Shown here: positions 9,348-20,301 of the stretch, piece after piece
Numbering within the stretch: the stretch's first letter is position 1
How the letters are laid out: every line of letters begins with the position of its first letter
Origin: Gordonia bronchialis DSM 43247
Lineage (GTDB): Bacteria; Actinomycetota; Actinomycetes; Mycobacteriales; Mycobacteriaceae
DNA length: 64,000 bases
Assembly (NCBI RefSeq): GCF_000024785.1
Contig: NC_013441.1
Span: forward strand, 2,232,001 to 2,296,000
Direction: 5' to 3'
Program-made: the position numbers and the translations under genes
Notes under the pieces: generated by a model
Databases searched by the model: none
What the model saw: only the letters and a program-made list of their open reading frames with translations
What the model was told of the DNA's origin: nothing

Positions 9348-9398
9348 CATGCCGCACCGCATCCCAACAGACCCACACAACCTGGAACGGGGAAGAGC

Positions 9399-9956
9399 AT
9401 GATCGACGACGCTTTGTTCGATGCCGAGGAGAAGATGGAAAAGGCGGTGAGTGTCGCCAAGGATGACATGGGTTCCATCCGCACCGGTCGCGCCAACCCG
9501 GCCATGTTCAACAAGGTGGTCATCGAGTACTACGGCGCGATGACCCCGGTCACCCAGGTCGCCAGCATCAATACCCCGGAGCCGCGGCTCGTCGTCATCA
9601 AACCGTATGAGGCGTCGACGCTGCGGGACATCGAGACCGCCATCCGCAATTCGGACCTCGGGGTCAATCCGACCAACGACGGAAACGTGATCCGGGTGGC
9701 CGTTCCGCAGCTCACCGAGGAACGACGCCGCGACCTGGTCAAGCAGGCCAAGGGCAAGGGTGAGGACGCCAAGGTCTCCATCCGCAACATCCGTCGCAAG
9801 GCCGTCGACGAACTCAAGCGTATCCAGAAGGACGGGGAGGCCGGCGAGGACGAGGTCACGCGCGCGGAGAAAGAACTCGACAAGACCACCGCCGGGTATG
9901 TGCAACAGGTCGATGAACTCGTGAAGCACAAAGAAAACGAATTGCTCGAGGTGTGA
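9399..9956 (+). CDS. frr: Ribosome recycling factor
   Basis: This 185-residue protein splits post-termination ribosomes together with EF-G. The N-terminal segment [24 protein letters not shown] and the central [19 protein letters not shown] are diagnostic of the two-domain RRF fold. The C-terminal [11 protein letters not shown] and the charged helix complete it. The ATG at 9399 follows a GGGGAAG ribosome binding site. It overlaps cdsA by GTGA. Confidence 0.97.
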   Translation: MIDDALFDAEEKMEKAVSVAKDDMGSIRTGRANPAMFNKVVIEYYGAMTPVTQVASINTPEPRLVVIKPYEASTLRDIETAIRNSDLGVNPTNDGNVIRVAVPQLTEERRRDLVKQAKGKGEDAKVSIRNIRRKAVDELKRIQKDGEAGEDEVTRAEKELDKTTAGYVQQVDELVKHKENELLEV

Positions 9957-10846
9957 GCGCGGCCCCGCAACGACGCGGCGATCGCCGGACACCGCCGACG
10001 TCACCGGACTCCTCGGAGGAGCCGAAGAAGTCGCGAGCCGGGAGAGACCTCCCGGCCGCGCTCGCGGTCGGTTTCTCGCTCGGCATCGGGATCATCCTGA
10101 TTCTGCTGTTTGCTCCGCTGCTCTGGTATCCGCTTGTCGCCATCGCCTTCCTGGTCGCCACCTGGGAGGTCACCAAACGTCTCCGCGACGGTGGTTACGA
10201 CGTCGCCTTCTGGCCGTTGCTGGTGGGCGGGCAGGCCGTCATCTGGGCGAGCTGGCCGTGGGGACAGACTGGGTCGATAGCCGCCTTTGCTGCCACCGTG
10301 CTTGTGGTGATGGTGTGGAAGTTGTTGTCGCAGGGGCTTTCTCATGCCCCGCAGAACTATCTCAAGGACCTGGCGGCGTCGGTGCTGGTGCTGGCCTGGC
10401 TACCGCTGCTGGCATCGTTCGGTGCCAACCTGGTGATGGCCGACGACGGTGCCGCCCGGGTGGCCACGCTGATGGTGGTGGTGGTCTGCTCCGACGTCGG
10501 GGGTTATGCAGCCGGCGTGCTGTTCGGCAAACATCCGATGGCGCCGGCGATCAGCCCCAAGAAATCGTGGGAGGGGCTGGTCGGTTCGCTGGTCGTCGGG
10601 ACCACCGGCGCGGTGTGCTGCGTGATATTCCTGCTCGGCAGCCACTGGTGGATCGGAGCGGTGCTGGGCCCGATCCTGGTGGTCTGCGCCACTCTCGGCG
10701 ACCTGGTGGAGTCGCAGGTCAAACGCGACCTGGGCATCAAGGACATGGGCACGTTGCTGCCCGGCCACGGCGGCATCATGGATCGCCTGGACTCACTGCT
10801 GCCGTCGGCTTTCGTCGTCTGGGCGGTCCTCACCGCACTGTTGTGA
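9953..10846 (+). CDS. cdsA: Phosphatidate cytidylyltransferase
   Basis: This 297-residue integral membrane enzyme makes CDP-diacylglycerol from phosphatidate and CTP for all phospholipids. Several hydrophobic segments are visible. The CdsA signature spans [20 protein letters not shown] followed by IMDRLD near the C-terminus. The hydrophilic N-terminal 35 residues are rich in Arg, Pro and Ser. The GTG start at 9953 overlaps the frr stop, indicating translational coupling. Confidence 0.95.
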   Translation: MSAAPQRRGDRRTPPTSPDSSEEPKKSRAGRDLPAALAVGFSLGIGIILILLFAPLLWYPLVAIAFLVATWEVTKRLRDGGYDVAFWPLLVGGQAVIWASWPWGQTGSIAAFAATVLVVMVWKLLSQGLSHAPQNYLKDLAASVLVLAWLPLLASFGANLVMADDGAARVATLMVVVVCSDVGGYAAGVLFGKHPMAPAISPKKSWEGLVGSLVVGTTGAVCCVIFLLGSHWWIGAVLGPILVVCATLGDLVESQVKRDLGIKDMGTLLPGHGGIMDRLDSLLPSAFVVWAVLTALL

Positions 10847-10852
10847 CGACCC

Positions 10853-11251
10853 TCAGGTGCGGGCCTTGCGCAGCGCGCGGCGCATCTGCAGCATCCGCAG
10901 CCCGCCGATGAGCGCCACCAGCAGTGCCCCGGCGATCGCCGCGATGAGCAGGCTCACCCCGACCGGGAGATTCACCTCCCAGAAGATCAGCATGATCTGC
11001 TGGGACTCCAGATTCTGCAGGATAAAGACCAGCAGCAGGATCAGGATGATCGCGCCGATCACCAACCCGAAGTAGGTGGCGCGCGTCCGGGTGTGTTCGA
11101 CGTCGCGCACGGTGTCGCGCAGGGCGTCGCGCTCGGCGAGCAGTGCCTGGCGTTCGGCATCGGCATGCTCATCCGCCGACGGCACCGGGGGTCCCGGATC
11201 GACCGGATTCGCCGGGTCAGGGCCGGGGTATGCGGGATCTGGTGTCTTCAT
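10853..11251 (-). CDS. LapA-domain small membrane protein
   Basis: This 132-residue protein has a Pro-rich N-terminus (about residues 1-27) and a charged helix (about 30-58). Two transmembrane segments follow around residues 62-80 and 98-118, with a basic C-terminal tail [10 protein letters not shown]. The [16 protein letters not shown] segment matches the lipopolysaccharide assembly protein A (LapA) domain, which in actinobacteria has no defined role. It converges on cdsA with a 6-base gap and diverges from rlmN. Confidence 0.75.
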   Translation of the reverse strand: MKTPDPAYPGPDPANPVDPGPPVPSADEHADAERQALLAERDALRDTVRDVEHTRTRATYFGLVIGAIILILLLVFILQNLESQQIMLIFWEVNLPVGVSLLIAAIAGALLVALIGGLRMLQMRRALRKART

Positions 11252-11281
11252 GGGTTCATCATGACATGCGACAATGGCTCC

Positions 11282-12388
11282 ATGACGTCATTGCCACTCG
11301 TGTTCGACGCGCCTCGTCGAGGCCGCCCGCCGACACACTTCGCCGACCTGGATGCCCAGGCTCGGGTGGCCGCCGTCGCCGAACTCGGGCTGCCGAAGTT
11401 CCGGGCGAATCAGCTCGCCCGTCAGTACTACGCACGCCTCAACGGGGACGTCGCGGAGATGACCGATCTGCCCGCGTCGGCCCGCGATTCGGTGGGTGCG
11501 GCGCTGTTCCCACCGCTGCTCACGCCGGTCCGCCACATCTCGTGCGACGACGGCAGCACCCGAAAGACCCTGTGGCGCCTGCACGACGGGACGCTGCTGG
11601 AGAGCGTGCTGATGCGCTACCCCGACCGCAACACGCTGTGCATCTCCAGTCAGGCCGGGTGCGGGATGGCCTGCCCGTTCTGCGCCACCGGCCAGGGCGG
11701 ACTCGACCGCAACCTGTCGACCGCGGAGATCGTAGACCAGGTGCGTTGCGCTGCACGGTCATTGCGGGACGGCGAGTTCGGGGAACCGGGCCGGCTGTCG
11801 AACGTCGTCTTCATGGGTATGGGTGAGCCGCTGGCCAACTACACGCGGGTGGTGAGTGCGGTGCGCCAGATCACCTCACCGGCGCCCGACGGCCTGGGCA
11901 TCTCGGCGCGGTCGGTCACGGTCTCCACCGTGGGTCTGGCGCCGTCGATTCGGCGGCTCGCCGACGAGGGTCTCGCGGTGACGCTCGCGGTGTCGCTGCA
12001 CACCCCCGACGACGAGCTGCGCGACACCCTGGTCCCGGTGAACAACCGCTGGTCGGTCCAGGAGGTGCTCGACGCGGCCCGCTACTACGCCGACACCACG
12101 GGTCGTCGGGTGTCCATCGAGTACGCACTGATCCGCGACGTCAACGACCAGCCGTGGCGGGCGGACATGCTGGGCAAGAAGCTGCACAAGGCACTGGGGT
12201 CACGAGTCCACGTGAATCTGATCCCACTCAATCCCACCCCGGGGTCAGAATGGGACGCCAGTCCCAAACCAGTCGAGCGGGAATTCGTCCGGCGGGTGCG
12301 CGAACAGGGTGTGTCGTGCACGGTGCGCGACACCCGCGGTCAGGAGATCGCGGCGGCCTGCGGTCAGCTCGCGGCCGAGGAACGCTGA
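11282..12388 (+). CDS. rlmN: Dual-specificity 23S rRNA/tRNA A2-methyltransferase
   Basis: This 368-residue radical-SAM enzyme methylates C2 of A2503 in 23S rRNA and A37 in some tRNAs. The iron-sulfur motif is C-x3-C-x2-C in [13 protein letters not shown]. The SAM-binding [13 protein letters not shown] follows. The methyl-carrying Cys lies in the final AAACGQL. The ATG at 11282 matches the mycobacterial start ([12 protein letters not shown]); an in-frame ATG at 11261 is less likely. GACAAT ends 8 bases before the start, so the mRNA may be leaderless. Confidence 0.95.
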   Translation: MTSLPLVFDAPRRGRPPTHFADLDAQARVAAVAELGLPKFRANQLARQYYARLNGDVAEMTDLPASARDSVGAALFPPLLTPVRHISCDDGSTRKTLWRLHDGTLLESVLMRYPDRNTLCISSQAGCGMACPFCATGQGGLDRNLSTAEIVDQVRCAARSLRDGEFGEPGRLSNVVFMGMGEPLANYTRVVSAVRQITSPAPDGLGISARSVTVSTVGLAPSIRRLADEGLAVTLAVSLHTPDDELRDTLVPVNNRWSVQEVLDAARYYADTTGRRVSIEYALIRDVNDQPWRADMLGKKLHKALGSRVHVNLIPLNPTPGSEWDASPKPVEREFVRRVREQGVSCTVRDTRGQEIAAACGQLAAEER

Positions 12389-12411
12389 GCCCGACGGCGC
12401 GTTGCGAGAGG

Positions 12412-12681
12412 TCAGGACCACTTGTTTCGGTTCATGACCACGCCGCGCACCACGAAGTAGATCAGCACCGCTGCGAAGCCGATGAGGTAGATGTCCTCGA
12501 TGTGGCCGTGATGATTGCCGATGATCATCGCCACCAGGGCCAGGGCGCAGAACACGGCGGCGATGTAGGAGGTCTTCATGCCCACGCCGTGCCAGCCGAA
12601 GCGGGCCGAGGGAGCGTCGGCGGGTTCGCGAACCCAGCCGGTGTCGACGGTGTCGTGATGCTCCACCTCGGTGCTTGCCAC
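12412..12681 (-). CDS. DUF2631-type small membrane protein
   Basis: This 89-residue protein has a hydrophilic N-terminus (TEVEHHDTVDTGWVREPADAP) and two membrane segments around residues 36-53 and 63-80. It resembles the DUF2631 family (Rv2876 type) found in the same neighbourhood of mycobacteria; function unknown. The GTG start at 12681 follows GAGGAG with good spacing. An upstream ATG at 12762 would lack such a site. It converges on rlmN. Confidence 0.75.
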   Translation of the reverse strand: MASTEVEHHDTVDTGWVREPADAPSARFGWHGVGMKTSYIAAVFCALALVAMIIGNHHGHIEDIYLIGFAAVLIYFVVRGVVMNRNKWS

Positions 12682-12836
12682 GATGACTCCTCGCTGCACG
12701 GATGTCAGAACTCTGACGATCGGTAGTAGTTCGGAGATCAGCATAGCGGTAGCGACCTTCACGCGGTGCGGGTGGCTCGCCGGCCAGCACGACGACTCGC
12801 GTCGCCCGGGCCATCATTCGGTGACAGAATGCGCGC

Positions 12837-13805
12837 ATGTTCGAGTCCCCCCGAGCGCTGTCGGATTACCGCGCGGAGAACTACCCGCGGGACATGATCG
12901 GCTACGGCGAGCACACCCCTGACCCGCACTGGCCCGGCGATGCCCGGATCGCGGTGCAGTTCGTCCTCAACTACGAGGAGGGTTCGGAGAACAACGTCCT
13001 CGAAAACGACCGGGGGAGTGAGACTTTCCTCTCCGAGATGATCGGGGCGCAGTCGTTTCCCAACCGGCACATGAGCATGGAGTCGCTCTACGAGTACGGG
13101 TCGCGCGCCGGGGTCTGGCGCATTCTGCGACTGTTCACGCGGCGGGGACTGCCACTGACGATCTTCGCCGTCGCCCAGGCGATGGCCCGCAATCCGGAGG
13201 TCGCCGCGGCCTTCGTCGCCCGCGGCGACGAGATCGCCTGCCACGGGTACCGGTGGCTGAGTTATCAGATGGTCGACCCGACGGTGGAGGCCGAACACAT
13301 GGCGGCGGCGGTGTCGTTGCTGACCGAGATCACCGGCGCCGCCCCGCTGGGGTGGTACACCGGCCGCGACTCACCCAACACCCGGCGGCTCGTCGTCGAA
13401 CACGGTGGTTTCGTCTACGACTCGGACAGCTACGCCGACGATCTGCCCTACTGGGTGCGGGTTGGCCGTCAGACCGCTGGTGTGCTCGAGGCGGTCGATC
13501 ACCTGGTGGTGCCCTACACACTCGACACCAACGACATGCGCTTCGCCTCACCCGGCGGCTTCCCGTCGGGCGAGCAGTTCTTCACCCACCTCCGCGACGC
13601 CTTCGACGTCCTCTACCGGGAGGGAATGGAGGGTTCACCCAAGATGCTGTCGGTGGGGTTGCACTGCCGACTGGTCGGCAGGCCGGCGCGGCTGGCCGCC
13701 CTGGAACGATTCCTCGACCACCTGCAAGCCCATGAGGGTGTGTGGATCGCGCGCCGCATCGACATCGCCGAACACTGGCGCAGGGTACATCCGGCGGGCG
13801 AATGA
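12837..13805 (+). CDS. PuuE-like polysaccharide deacetylase family protein
   Basis: This 322-residue protein has a NodB-type TIM-barrel fold. The N-terminal [32 protein letters not shown] is typical of the PuuE (cofactor-free allantoinase) subgroup. [12 protein letters not shown] and [15 protein letters not shown] match its substrate pocket, and [13 protein letters not shown] lies near the end. In some bacteria PuuE opens allantoin in purine breakdown, but no other purine-catabolic gene is adjacent, so the substrate is uncertain. CAGAAT lies 6 bases before the ATG, so the mRNA may be leaderless. Confidence 0.8.
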   Translation: MFESPRALSDYRAENYPRDMIGYGEHTPDPHWPGDARIAVQFVLNYEEGSENNVLENDRGSETFLSEMIGAQSFPNRHMSMESLYEYGSRAGVWRILRLFTRRGLPLTIFAVAQAMARNPEVAAAFVARGDEIACHGYRWLSYQMVDPTVEAEHMAAAVSLLTEITGAAPLGWYTGRDSPNTRRLVVEHGGFVYDSDSYADDLPYWVRVGRQTAGVLEAVDHLVVPYTLDTNDMRFASPGGFPSGEQFFTHLRDAFDVLYREGMEGSPKMLSVGLHCRLVGRPARLAALERFLDHLQAHEGVWIARRIDIAEHWRRVHPAGE

Positions 13806-13848
13806 CGTCGGCGTCGGCGCGAGGGGCCCCGTGGTCCAGAATGGAGGG

Positions 13849-15015
13849 GTGCCAACTCGTGTGCTCATCCTCGGTTCGACGGGTTCGATCGGCGTGCAGG
13901 CGCTCGAGGTCATCCGCGAGCATCCGGATCGGTTTCGCGTCGTCGGACTCGGTGCGGGCGGCTCGAACGCGGCCCTGCTGACCGCCCAGGCGACCGAGTT
14001 CGGGATCGGGCCCGACCGGATCGCGGTTGCCGATCCGGTGGCCGCGCACCAACTCGCGGACGATCTCGGCGGTCCGGTGATCGCGGGCCCCGACGCCATG
14101 TGTGAGCTGATCGACAGCGTCGAGGCCGACGTGATTCTCAACGCCGTCGTCGGGTCGATCGGACTCGCACCGAGCCTCGCCGCGTTGCGGACCGGGGCCC
14201 GCCTGGCGCTGGCGAACAAGGAATCTCTGGTGGCGGGCGGGTCGCTGGTGCTCGACGCCGCCGCGCCCGGTCAGATCGTCCCGGTGGACTCCGAACACTC
14301 CGCCATCGCCCAGTGTCTGCGGGCCGGCAGTGCCGACGAGGTCGACCGGCTGGTCCTCACCGCGTCGGGCGGGCCCTTCCGGGGCTGGACCCGCGCTCAG
14401 CTCGAGGACGTGACACCTGAACAGGCAGGCCGGCATCCGACGTGGTCGATGGGCCCGATGATCACCCTCAACTCGGCGACGCTGGTCAACAAGGCACTCG
14501 AGGTCATCGAGGCACATCTGCTGTTCGGAGTGGATTACGACCACATCGACGTGACGGTTCACCCGCACTCGATCGTGCACTCGATGGTGACCTTCGTCGA
14601 TGGTGCAACCGTCGCCAAGGCGTCGCCGCCGTCGATGAAACTGCCGATCGCGCTCGCCCTCGGCTGGCCCGACCGGGTCCCCGGCTCGTCGTCGGCGTGC
14701 GACTTCTCGACGGCCGCGCAGTGGACCTTCGAACCGGTCGACAACGAGGTGTTCCCGGCGATCGACCTCGCCCGAGATGCCGGACGGGCCGGCGGCAGCA
14801 TGACCGCGGTGTTCAACGCCGCCAACGAGGCCGCTGCGGCCGGCTTCTTCGACGGCGTCATCCGCTTCCCGCGCATCGTCGAGATCGTTGCCGAGGTGCT
14901 CGGCGAGGCCGATCAGTGGTCGTCTGCGCCGGGTAGTGTGGAGGAGGTCTTCGCAGCCGATCAATGGGCCCGTGATCGCGCCGCGGTCCTGGTGCTGGAT
15001 GGAGTGAGTACGTGA
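13849..15015 (+). CDS. dxr: 1-deoxy-D-xylulose 5-phosphate reductoisomerase
   Basis: This 388-residue enzyme converts DXP to MEP using NADPH, the committed step of the non-mevalonate isoprenoid pathway. The N-terminal [14 protein letters not shown] binds [16 protein letters not shown] and [14 protein letters not shown] carry metal and substrate residues. The [10 protein letters not shown] segment and the C-terminal [12 protein letters not shown] are diagnostic. The GTG at 13849 follows GGAGG. It overlaps rip1 by GTGA and lies in one operon with ispG, a later enzyme of the same pathway. Confidence 0.97.
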   Translation: MPTRVLILGSTGSIGVQALEVIREHPDRFRVVGLGAGGSNAALLTAQATEFGIGPDRIAVADPVAAHQLADDLGGPVIAGPDAMCELIDSVEADVILNAVVGSIGLAPSLAALRTGARLALANKESLVAGGSLVLDAAAPGQIVPVDSEHSAIAQCLRAGSADEVDRLVLTASGGPFRGWTRAQLEDVTPEQAGRHPTWSMGPMITLNSATLVNKALEVIEAHLLFGVDYDHIDVTVHPHSIVHSMVTFVDGATVAKASPPSMKLPIALALGWPDRVPGSSSACDFSTAAQWTFEPVDNEVFPAIDLARDAGRAGGSMTAVFNAANEAAAAGFFDGVIRFPRIVEIVAEVLGEADQWSSAPGSVEEVFAADQWARDRAAVLVLDGVST

Positions 15016-16238
15016 GTTTCGCGATCGGTGTCACCTTGTTCGCGGTGACACTGCTGCTGTCGGTCGCCTGGCACGAATGCGGCCACATGTGGGCGGCGCA
15101 GGCGACGGGCATGAAGGTCCGCCGCTACTTCGTCGGCTTCGGGCCCACGCTCTGGTCCATCCGGCGCGGAGAAACCGAGTACGGCGTCAAGGCCCTTCCG
15201 TTCGGCGGCTTCTGCGACATCGCCGGCATGACCCCGCACGAAGACCTCGCCCCCGACGAACGCGACCGGGCGATGTACAAGCAGAAGGCGTGGAAACGTC
15301 TCGTCGTACTCGCCGCGGGACCCGCCCAGAACCTGATCCTCGGGTTCGTGCTGATCATCATCGTCGGCCTCAGTTTCGGGTTGCCCGACCTGAGCCCACC
15401 GCCGGTACCCGCCCGGGTGGCCGAGACCCAGTGCGTGTCGTCAGCCATCGACATCAAGAACAACAAGCAGACCCAATCGCCGTGTACCGGAACAGGTCCC
15501 GCGGGTGCCGCCGGGCTGCTACCCGGTGACCAGATCGTCGCGGTCGGCGGCCGTCCGGTCGAGAAGGCCGCCGACCTCACCCCGGTCATCCGGGAGAGCA
15601 CCGGGCCCATCGTGCTCACCGTGGAACGCGACGGGCGCCGCTTCGACGCGACGATGACCCCGCAGCCGGTGACGGTGACCGCCACCGACTCGAAGGGCAA
15701 GGTCGAGTCGCAGACCTACAACATGGTCGGCATCGCCTACGACGTCCCGCCGGCGATGAAGCAATACGACGCGCTCAGCATCGTGCCCGGCGCGGTGGTG
15801 TTCACCGGAGACCTGTTCCGTGAGACCTGGAACGCGCTGCTGCGGCTGCCCACCAAGATCGGTGCGCTGTGGACCGCGGTCACCGGTGGTGAACGCTCGC
15901 TGGACACCCCGGTCAGCGTGTACGGGGCGTCGGTGCTCGGCGGTCAGGCCGTCGAACGCGGACTCTGGGACATGTTCTGGATTCTGCTGATCTCGATCAA
16001 CTTCTTCCTGGCCCTGTTCAACCTGATCCCGCTGCTGCCGCTCGACGGCGGACACATGGCCATCGTCGGCTACGAGAAGGGCCGCGACACGGTGCGGCGC
16101 TGGTTCGGCCGGGCGCCCGGCGGTGCCGTCGACTACTTCAAACTGTTGCCGGTCACCTACGCCGTGGTGCTCGTCATGGGCGGATTCATGGTCCTGACCC
16201 TGACCGCCGACATCATCAACCCCATCAACCCCTGGTGA
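15012..16238 (+). CDS. rip1: Site-2 protease, intramembrane zinc metalloprotease
   Basis: This 408-residue RseP/Rip1-family protease cuts membrane-embedded anti-sigma factors and PbpB in mycobacteria. The first membrane segment contains the zinc site HECGH. A PDZ domain lies around residues 165-225 ([21 protein letters not shown]). The last membrane helices carry [13 protein letters not shown] with the third zinc ligand Asp. A Cys-containing insert (about residues 138-158) precedes the PDZ. It is placed between dxr and ispG exactly as in M. tuberculosis (Rv2869c). Confidence 0.94.
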   Translation: MSFAIGVTLFAVTLLLSVAWHECGHMWAAQATGMKVRRYFVGFGPTLWSIRRGETEYGVKALPFGGFCDIAGMTPHEDLAPDERDRAMYKQKAWKRLVVLAAGPAQNLILGFVLIIIVGLSFGLPDLSPPPVPARVAETQCVSSAIDIKNNKQTQSPCTGTGPAGAAGLLPGDQIVAVGGRPVEKAADLTPVIRESTGPIVLTVERDGRRFDATMTPQPVTVTATDSKGKVESQTYNMVGIAYDVPPAMKQYDALSIVPGAVVFTGDLFRETWNALLRLPTKIGALWTAVTGGERSLDTPVSVYGASVLGGQAVERGLWDMFWILLISINFFLALFNLIPLLPLDGGHMAIVGYEKGRDTVRRWFGRAPGGAVDYFKLLPVTYAVVLVMGGFMVLTLTADIINPINPW

Positions 16239-16288
16239 GGATCAGCCCCCACTCATCAGCCGCTCAACCAGTCACCCGAGGTGAAACG

Positions 16289-17473
16289 ATGAACGCGCCC
16301 ACTGATTCCGCAGTCCCGATCGGGCTCGGTATGCCCGCGGGACCGCCGCCGGTCCTGGCGCCGCGCCGCACGACCCGGCAGATCCAGGTCGGCTCCGTCG
16401 GTGTCGGGAGTGACCACCCGATCTCGGTGCAGTCGATGACCACCACCAAGACCCACGACATCAATGCGACCCTGCAGCAGATAGCCGAGCTCACCGCGTC
16501 CGGCTGTGACATCGTCCGCGTGGCCTGCCCACGCCAGGAGGACGCCGACGCGCTGCCGATCATCGCGAAGAAGTCGAAGATCCCGGTGATCGCCGACATC
16601 CACTTCCAGCCGAAGTACATCTTCGCCGCGATCGACGCCGGCTGCGCCGCGGTCCGCGTCAACCCGGGCAACATCAAGGAATTCGACGGACGCGTCAAAG
16701 AGGTGGCCAAGGCCGCGGGTGACGCCGGGATTCCGATCCGCATCGGCGTCAACGCCGGTTCGCTCGACAAACGACTCATGCAGAAGTACGGCAAGGCGAC
16801 CCCGGAGGCGCTCGTCGAATCGGCGCTCTGGGAGGCGAGCCTGTTCGAGGAACACGGCTTCGGCGACATCAAGATCTCGGTGAAGCACAACGATCCGGTG
16901 ATCATGGTCGAGGCCTACCGCCAGCTGGCCGCGCAGTGCGACTACCCGCTGCACCTCGGGGTGACCGAGGCCGGACCGGCCTTCCAGGGCACCATCAAGT
17001 CCTCGGTGGCCTTCGGCGCCCTGCTGAGTCAGGGGATCGGCGACACGATCCGCGTCTCGCTCTCGGCGCCGCCCGCCGAGGAGATCAAGGTCGGCGACGC
17101 CATCCTGCAGTCGCTGAACCTGCGGCCCCGCAAACTCGAGATCGTGTCCTGCCCGTCCTGCGGACGCGCTCAGGTGGACGTCTACAAACTCGCCGATGCG
17201 GTCACCGCCGGGCTCGAGGGCATGGAGGTCCCGCTGCGTGTCGCCGTGATGGGCTGTGTGGTCAACGGTCCCGGCGAAGCCCGCGAAGCAGACCTCGGAG
17301 TCGCCTCCGGAAACGGCAAGGGCCAGATCTTCGTCAAGGGTGAGGTCATCAAAACGGTCCCCGAAGCCGAGATCGTGGAGACATTGATCGAAGAAGCGCT
17401 GCGGATCGCGGCCGAATCGGGAGAAACTGGTGACGGGTCGCAGGTCGGGTCACCGGTGGTGACCGTCTCGTAA
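16289..17473 (+). CDS. ispG: 4-hydroxy-3-methylbut-2-enyl diphosphate synthase
   Basis: This 394-residue [4Fe-4S] enzyme makes HMBPP from MEcPP in isoprenoid synthesis. [17 protein letters not shown] opens the TIM barrel. The cluster ligands are in [11 protein letters not shown] and [11 protein letters not shown]. The ATG at 16289 was chosen because GAGGTG lies just upstream and the product then aligns with mycobacterial GcpE. A GTG at 16235 overlaps the rip1 stop and would add 18 residues. Confidence 0.96.
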   Translation: MNAPTDSAVPIGLGMPAGPPPVLAPRRTTRQIQVGSVGVGSDHPISVQSMTTTKTHDINATLQQIAELTASGCDIVRVACPRQEDADALPIIAKKSKIPVIADIHFQPKYIFAAIDAGCAAVRVNPGNIKEFDGRVKEVAKAAGDAGIPIRIGVNAGSLDKRLMQKYGKATPEALVESALWEASLFEEHGFGDIKISVKHNDPVIMVEAYRQLAAQCDYPLHLGVTEAGPAFQGTIKSSVAFGALLSQGIGDTIRVSLSAPPAEEIKVGDAILQSLNLRPRKLEIVSCPSCGRAQVDVYKLADAVTAGLEGMEVPLRVAVMGCVVNGPGEAREADLGVASGNGKGQIFVKGEVIKTVPEAEIVETLIEEALRIAAESGETGDGSQVGSPVVTVS

Positions 17474-17500
17474 GACCCCGACGACAGTGAAGGAGCGGTG

Positions 17501-18337
17501 GTGCTGAAGCTTCTGGGCGACAAGCCGCTCGGTGCGCGTGACGCACCCGTCGTCGATCGTGTCCTGACCACCGACCCGGTGGCGATGTGCATGGTCGCAG
17601 CCCGTTTCGAGGTGCACGGCATCACCCCACGCCTTCTCGGTGGCGAACTGTGGACCGCCCACGACCCGACCACCTCGCTGTGCTTCTCGGGGGCCAATCT
17701 CATCCCGTTGCTCGGCGCCCCGGGTGACCTCGATTACTTCGCCGACCGTGCGATCGCCGCGCCACGGCTCTGCTCGTCTATCGTCGGGCGAGCCGAGCTG
17801 GTCATGCCCATGTGGGACCAGCTCGAACCGGCGTGGGGCCCGGCTCGCGAAGTCCGTTCGGTGCAGCCGTTGCTCGCACTGCCCGGTCCGCCTGAGGTCG
17901 CCGCCGATCCGGGCGTGCGGATGGTCACCATCGACGACCTCGATGTCTACCTGCCTGCCGCGATCGACATGTTCATCGGCGAGGTCGGGGTCGATCCGAC
18001 CGCGGGCGACGGCGGACGGTCCTATCGTCGTCGTCTTACGTCGCTCATCAATGCGCAACGCGTCTTCGCCCGCTTCGACGACGGGCGAGTGGTCTTCAAA
18101 GCCGAGATCGGCTCACTGTCGCGGCGGGTCGGGCAGATCCAGGGTGTGTGGGTGGCACCAGACCGGCGCGGTGAGGGACTCGGGATCGCGGGCACCGCAG
18201 CGGTGGCGCAAGCGGTGAAGTCGCACGGACGCATCCCGAGCCTGTACGTCAACAGCTTCAACCTGACCGCGCGCGCCGCCTATGAGCGCGTCGGATTCAC
18301 CGAGGTCGGGACCTTCGCGACGATCCTCGTCGACTGA
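17501..18337 (+). CDS. GNAT N-acetyltransferase with DUF4081-type N-terminal domain
   Basis: This 278-residue protein resembles Rv2867c, its syntenic counterpart. The N-terminal half is a variant GNAT-like domain. The C-terminal half is a GNAT acetyltransferase, with QIQGVWVAPDRRGEGLGIAG forming the acetyl-CoA pyrophosphate loop. NSFNLTARAAYERVGF is the typical final motif. Substrate unknown. AAGGAG at 17490-17495 favours the GTG at 17501 over the GTG at 17498. It is probably the last gene of the dxr-rip1-ispG operon. Confidence 0.88.
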   Translation: MLKLLGDKPLGARDAPVVDRVLTTDPVAMCMVAARFEVHGITPRLLGGELWTAHDPTTSLCFSGANLIPLLGAPGDLDYFADRAIAAPRLCSSIVGRAELVMPMWDQLEPAWGPAREVRSVQPLLALPGPPEVAADPGVRMVTIDDLDVYLPAAIDMFIGEVGVDPTAGDGGRSYRRRLTSLINAQRVFARFDDGRVVFKAEIGSLSRRVGQIQGVWVAPDRRGEGLGIAGTAAVAQAVKSHGRIPSLYVNSFNLTARAAYERVGFTEVGTFATILVD

Positions 18338-18462
18338 CTGCACGCTGTCCCCGCGAGCCGTGCTCGTCGTGGGTACGGCCGAGACTCGTCGATGCCTCGA
18401 CCACCCTGCCTTCCGCGTGGCATCCGGGTATCGGCAGCGGCGGGCCATAGGATTCCAGATTG

Positions 18463-20289
18463 ATGTGGCAACAGCGGTGGCGCGGGATACGGGCGGTGAG
18501 TGTGGCCGTCTGTGCGCTCGTGGTGCTCGGAATCGCCGGTTGCACAACCGATGAGGACGACGGACCACGTCGCGCCGCTGATCGCTTTCTCAGCGCCTTC
18601 GGGGCCCACGACGTTGCCGCTGCCGCGGGAATGACGGACGACCCGCAGACGGCCGCCGCCGCGATGAACAGTGCGTGGGAGGGGTTGGCCGCGCAGTCGA
18701 TGCAGGCCGATGCCGGGCGGGTGCGGATCACCGGAGACACCGCCGACGTCGACGTCAACTATCACTGGCGCCTGCCACGCGGACGGGACTGGACCTATCC
18801 GGCGACCGTGCGGCTCGTCCGCTCCGACAGCGGCTGGGGTGTGCGCTGGATCTCCACTAACATCCATCCGGCACTCGGCGCCGATCAGCGCCTGGAACTG
18901 AATATCACCGAACCACCTCGCGCGACGGTCAACGAGGCCGACGGTTCCGAGGTGATGGTCAACGGAACGGTCATCGGGGTCACCTTCGACGCCCATGAGG
19001 CAGCCACACAGGGATCGGTCGCCGACTCGGTCACGCGCCTCGTCGACGTGCTGCGCCCGTACGACAGGTCCCTGTCCGCGCAGGTGATCGCCGAGGAATC
19101 GACCGCCGAGAACGGGCCGTACCCGATCACCCGGCTCAGTCGCGCCACATTCGATCGGCTACGCGACCAGTTGGCCATCCCCGGCGTGGAACACAACGAA
19201 CAGGCCGAGCTGGTGGCCCGCGACCCCAGATTCGCGCCCGCTCTGCTCACCCAGGTCAAACGCGTCGTCGACGACGAGGTCGACGGGCGTGTCGGCTGGC
19301 GGGTGGCGACGGTGAATCCCAATGGACTCGACGCCGACATCCTCTCCGACCACGCGCCGCAGGCCGCGCCGTCGATCTCGCTGTCGCTGTCGCGTCAGGT
19401 GCAGAACGCGGCACAGCGAGCGGTCAACGCCTCTAACCGTTTTCAGATCGCGATGGTCGTCGTCCAACCGTCGACCGGCCGGATTCTGGCGGTCGCGCAG
19501 AATTCTGCTGCCGACCGCAACGGGCTGATCGCGACCACCGGTCTCTACCCACCGGGTTCGACCTTCAAGATGGTCACCGCCGCAGCAGCCATCGGTCGTA
19601 ACCTCGCGCACCCGGACACGATGGTGCCGTGCCCCGGCGAGATCCAGATCGGGCCGCGCCTCATCCCGAACTACGATGCCTTCTCGCTCGGCACCGTGCC
19701 GATGCTCACCGCGTTTGCCCAGTCGTGCAACACCACGTTCGCGAAATTGGCCAGCGAGATGGGACCCTCGGATCTCGCCCATACCGCCGCTGCGATGGGC
19801 GTGGGTCCGCGGTACGGGATCGCGGGCCTCGAGAACGTGTCCGGCTCCGTACCGATTGCCAACGAACTGGTGGCACGCAGTGAGGACGGATTCGGTCAGG
19901 GCAAGGTGCTGGTGAGTCCGCTGGGCCTGTCGCTGGTGGCGGCCACCGTGGCCAACAACGGCAAAGCGCCTGTCCCACAACTGATCCTGGGCAAGCCGAC
20001 GACGGTGCAGGGTCCCACGGCGCAGCTGGGGCCCGGCGTCGTCGGCCAGTTGCGTCCGATGATGCGCGCGGTGGTGACCAGCGGTACGGGTACGGCGATC
20101 GACGGTCTGGGGACCATCTTCGGCAAAACCGGTGAGGCCGAGTTCAACGGCGGGTCGCATGCCTGGTTCGCCGGTTACCGCGGCGACCTGGCGTTCGCGA
20201 CACTTGTTGTGCGGGGCGGGGATTCGAACAACGCGGTCGGTGTGACGCGGGACTTCTTCAGCTTCCTGCCGCCGGGTTACGCCGCCTGA
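18463..20289 (+). CDS. Penicillin-binding lipoprotein, NTF2-like plus transpeptidase
   Basis: This 608-residue protein has the layout of Rv2864c and MecA/PBP2a-type class B enzymes. A signal peptide ends at the lipobox GIAGC. An NTF2-like MecA N-terminal domain covers about residues 32-140, then a dimerisation domain and a transpeptidase. The active-site motifs are STFK (nucleophilic Ser), SCN and KTG in the C-terminal third. It cross-links peptidoglycan on the outer face of the membrane. TAGGAT at 18448-18453 is a likely -10, with ATG at 18463 (or TTG at 18460) starting a near-leaderless mRNA. It converges on hmuV. Confidence 0.92.
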   Translation: MWQQRWRGIRAVSVAVCALVVLGIAGCTTDEDDGPRRAADRFLSAFGAHDVAAAAGMTDDPQTAAAAMNSAWEGLAAQSMQADAGRVRITGDTADVDVNYHWRLPRGRDWTYPATVRLVRSDSGWGVRWISTNIHPALGADQRLELNITEPPRATVNEADGSEVMVNGTVIGVTFDAHEAATQGSVADSVTRLVDVLRPYDRSLSAQVIAEESTAENGPYPITRLSRATFDRLRDQLAIPGVEHNEQAELVARDPRFAPALLTQVKRVVDDEVDGRVGWRVATVNPNGLDADILSDHAPQAAPSISLSLSRQVQNAAQRAVNASNRFQIAMVVVQPSTGRILAVAQNSAADRNGLIATTGLYPPGSTFKMVTAAAAIGRNLAHPDTMVPCPGEIQIGPRLIPNYDAFSLGTVPMLTAFAQSCNTTFAKLASEMGPSDLAHTAAAMGVGPRYGIAGLENVSGSVPIANELVARSEDGFGQGKVLVSPLGLSLVAATVANNGKAPVPQLILGKPTTVQGPTAQLGPGVVGQLRPMMRAVVTSGTGTAIDGLGTIFGKTGEAEFNGGSHAWFAGYRGDLAFATLVVRGGDSNNAVGVTRDFFSFLPPGYAA

Positions 20290-20301
20290 TCGGCGCGCGG
20301 C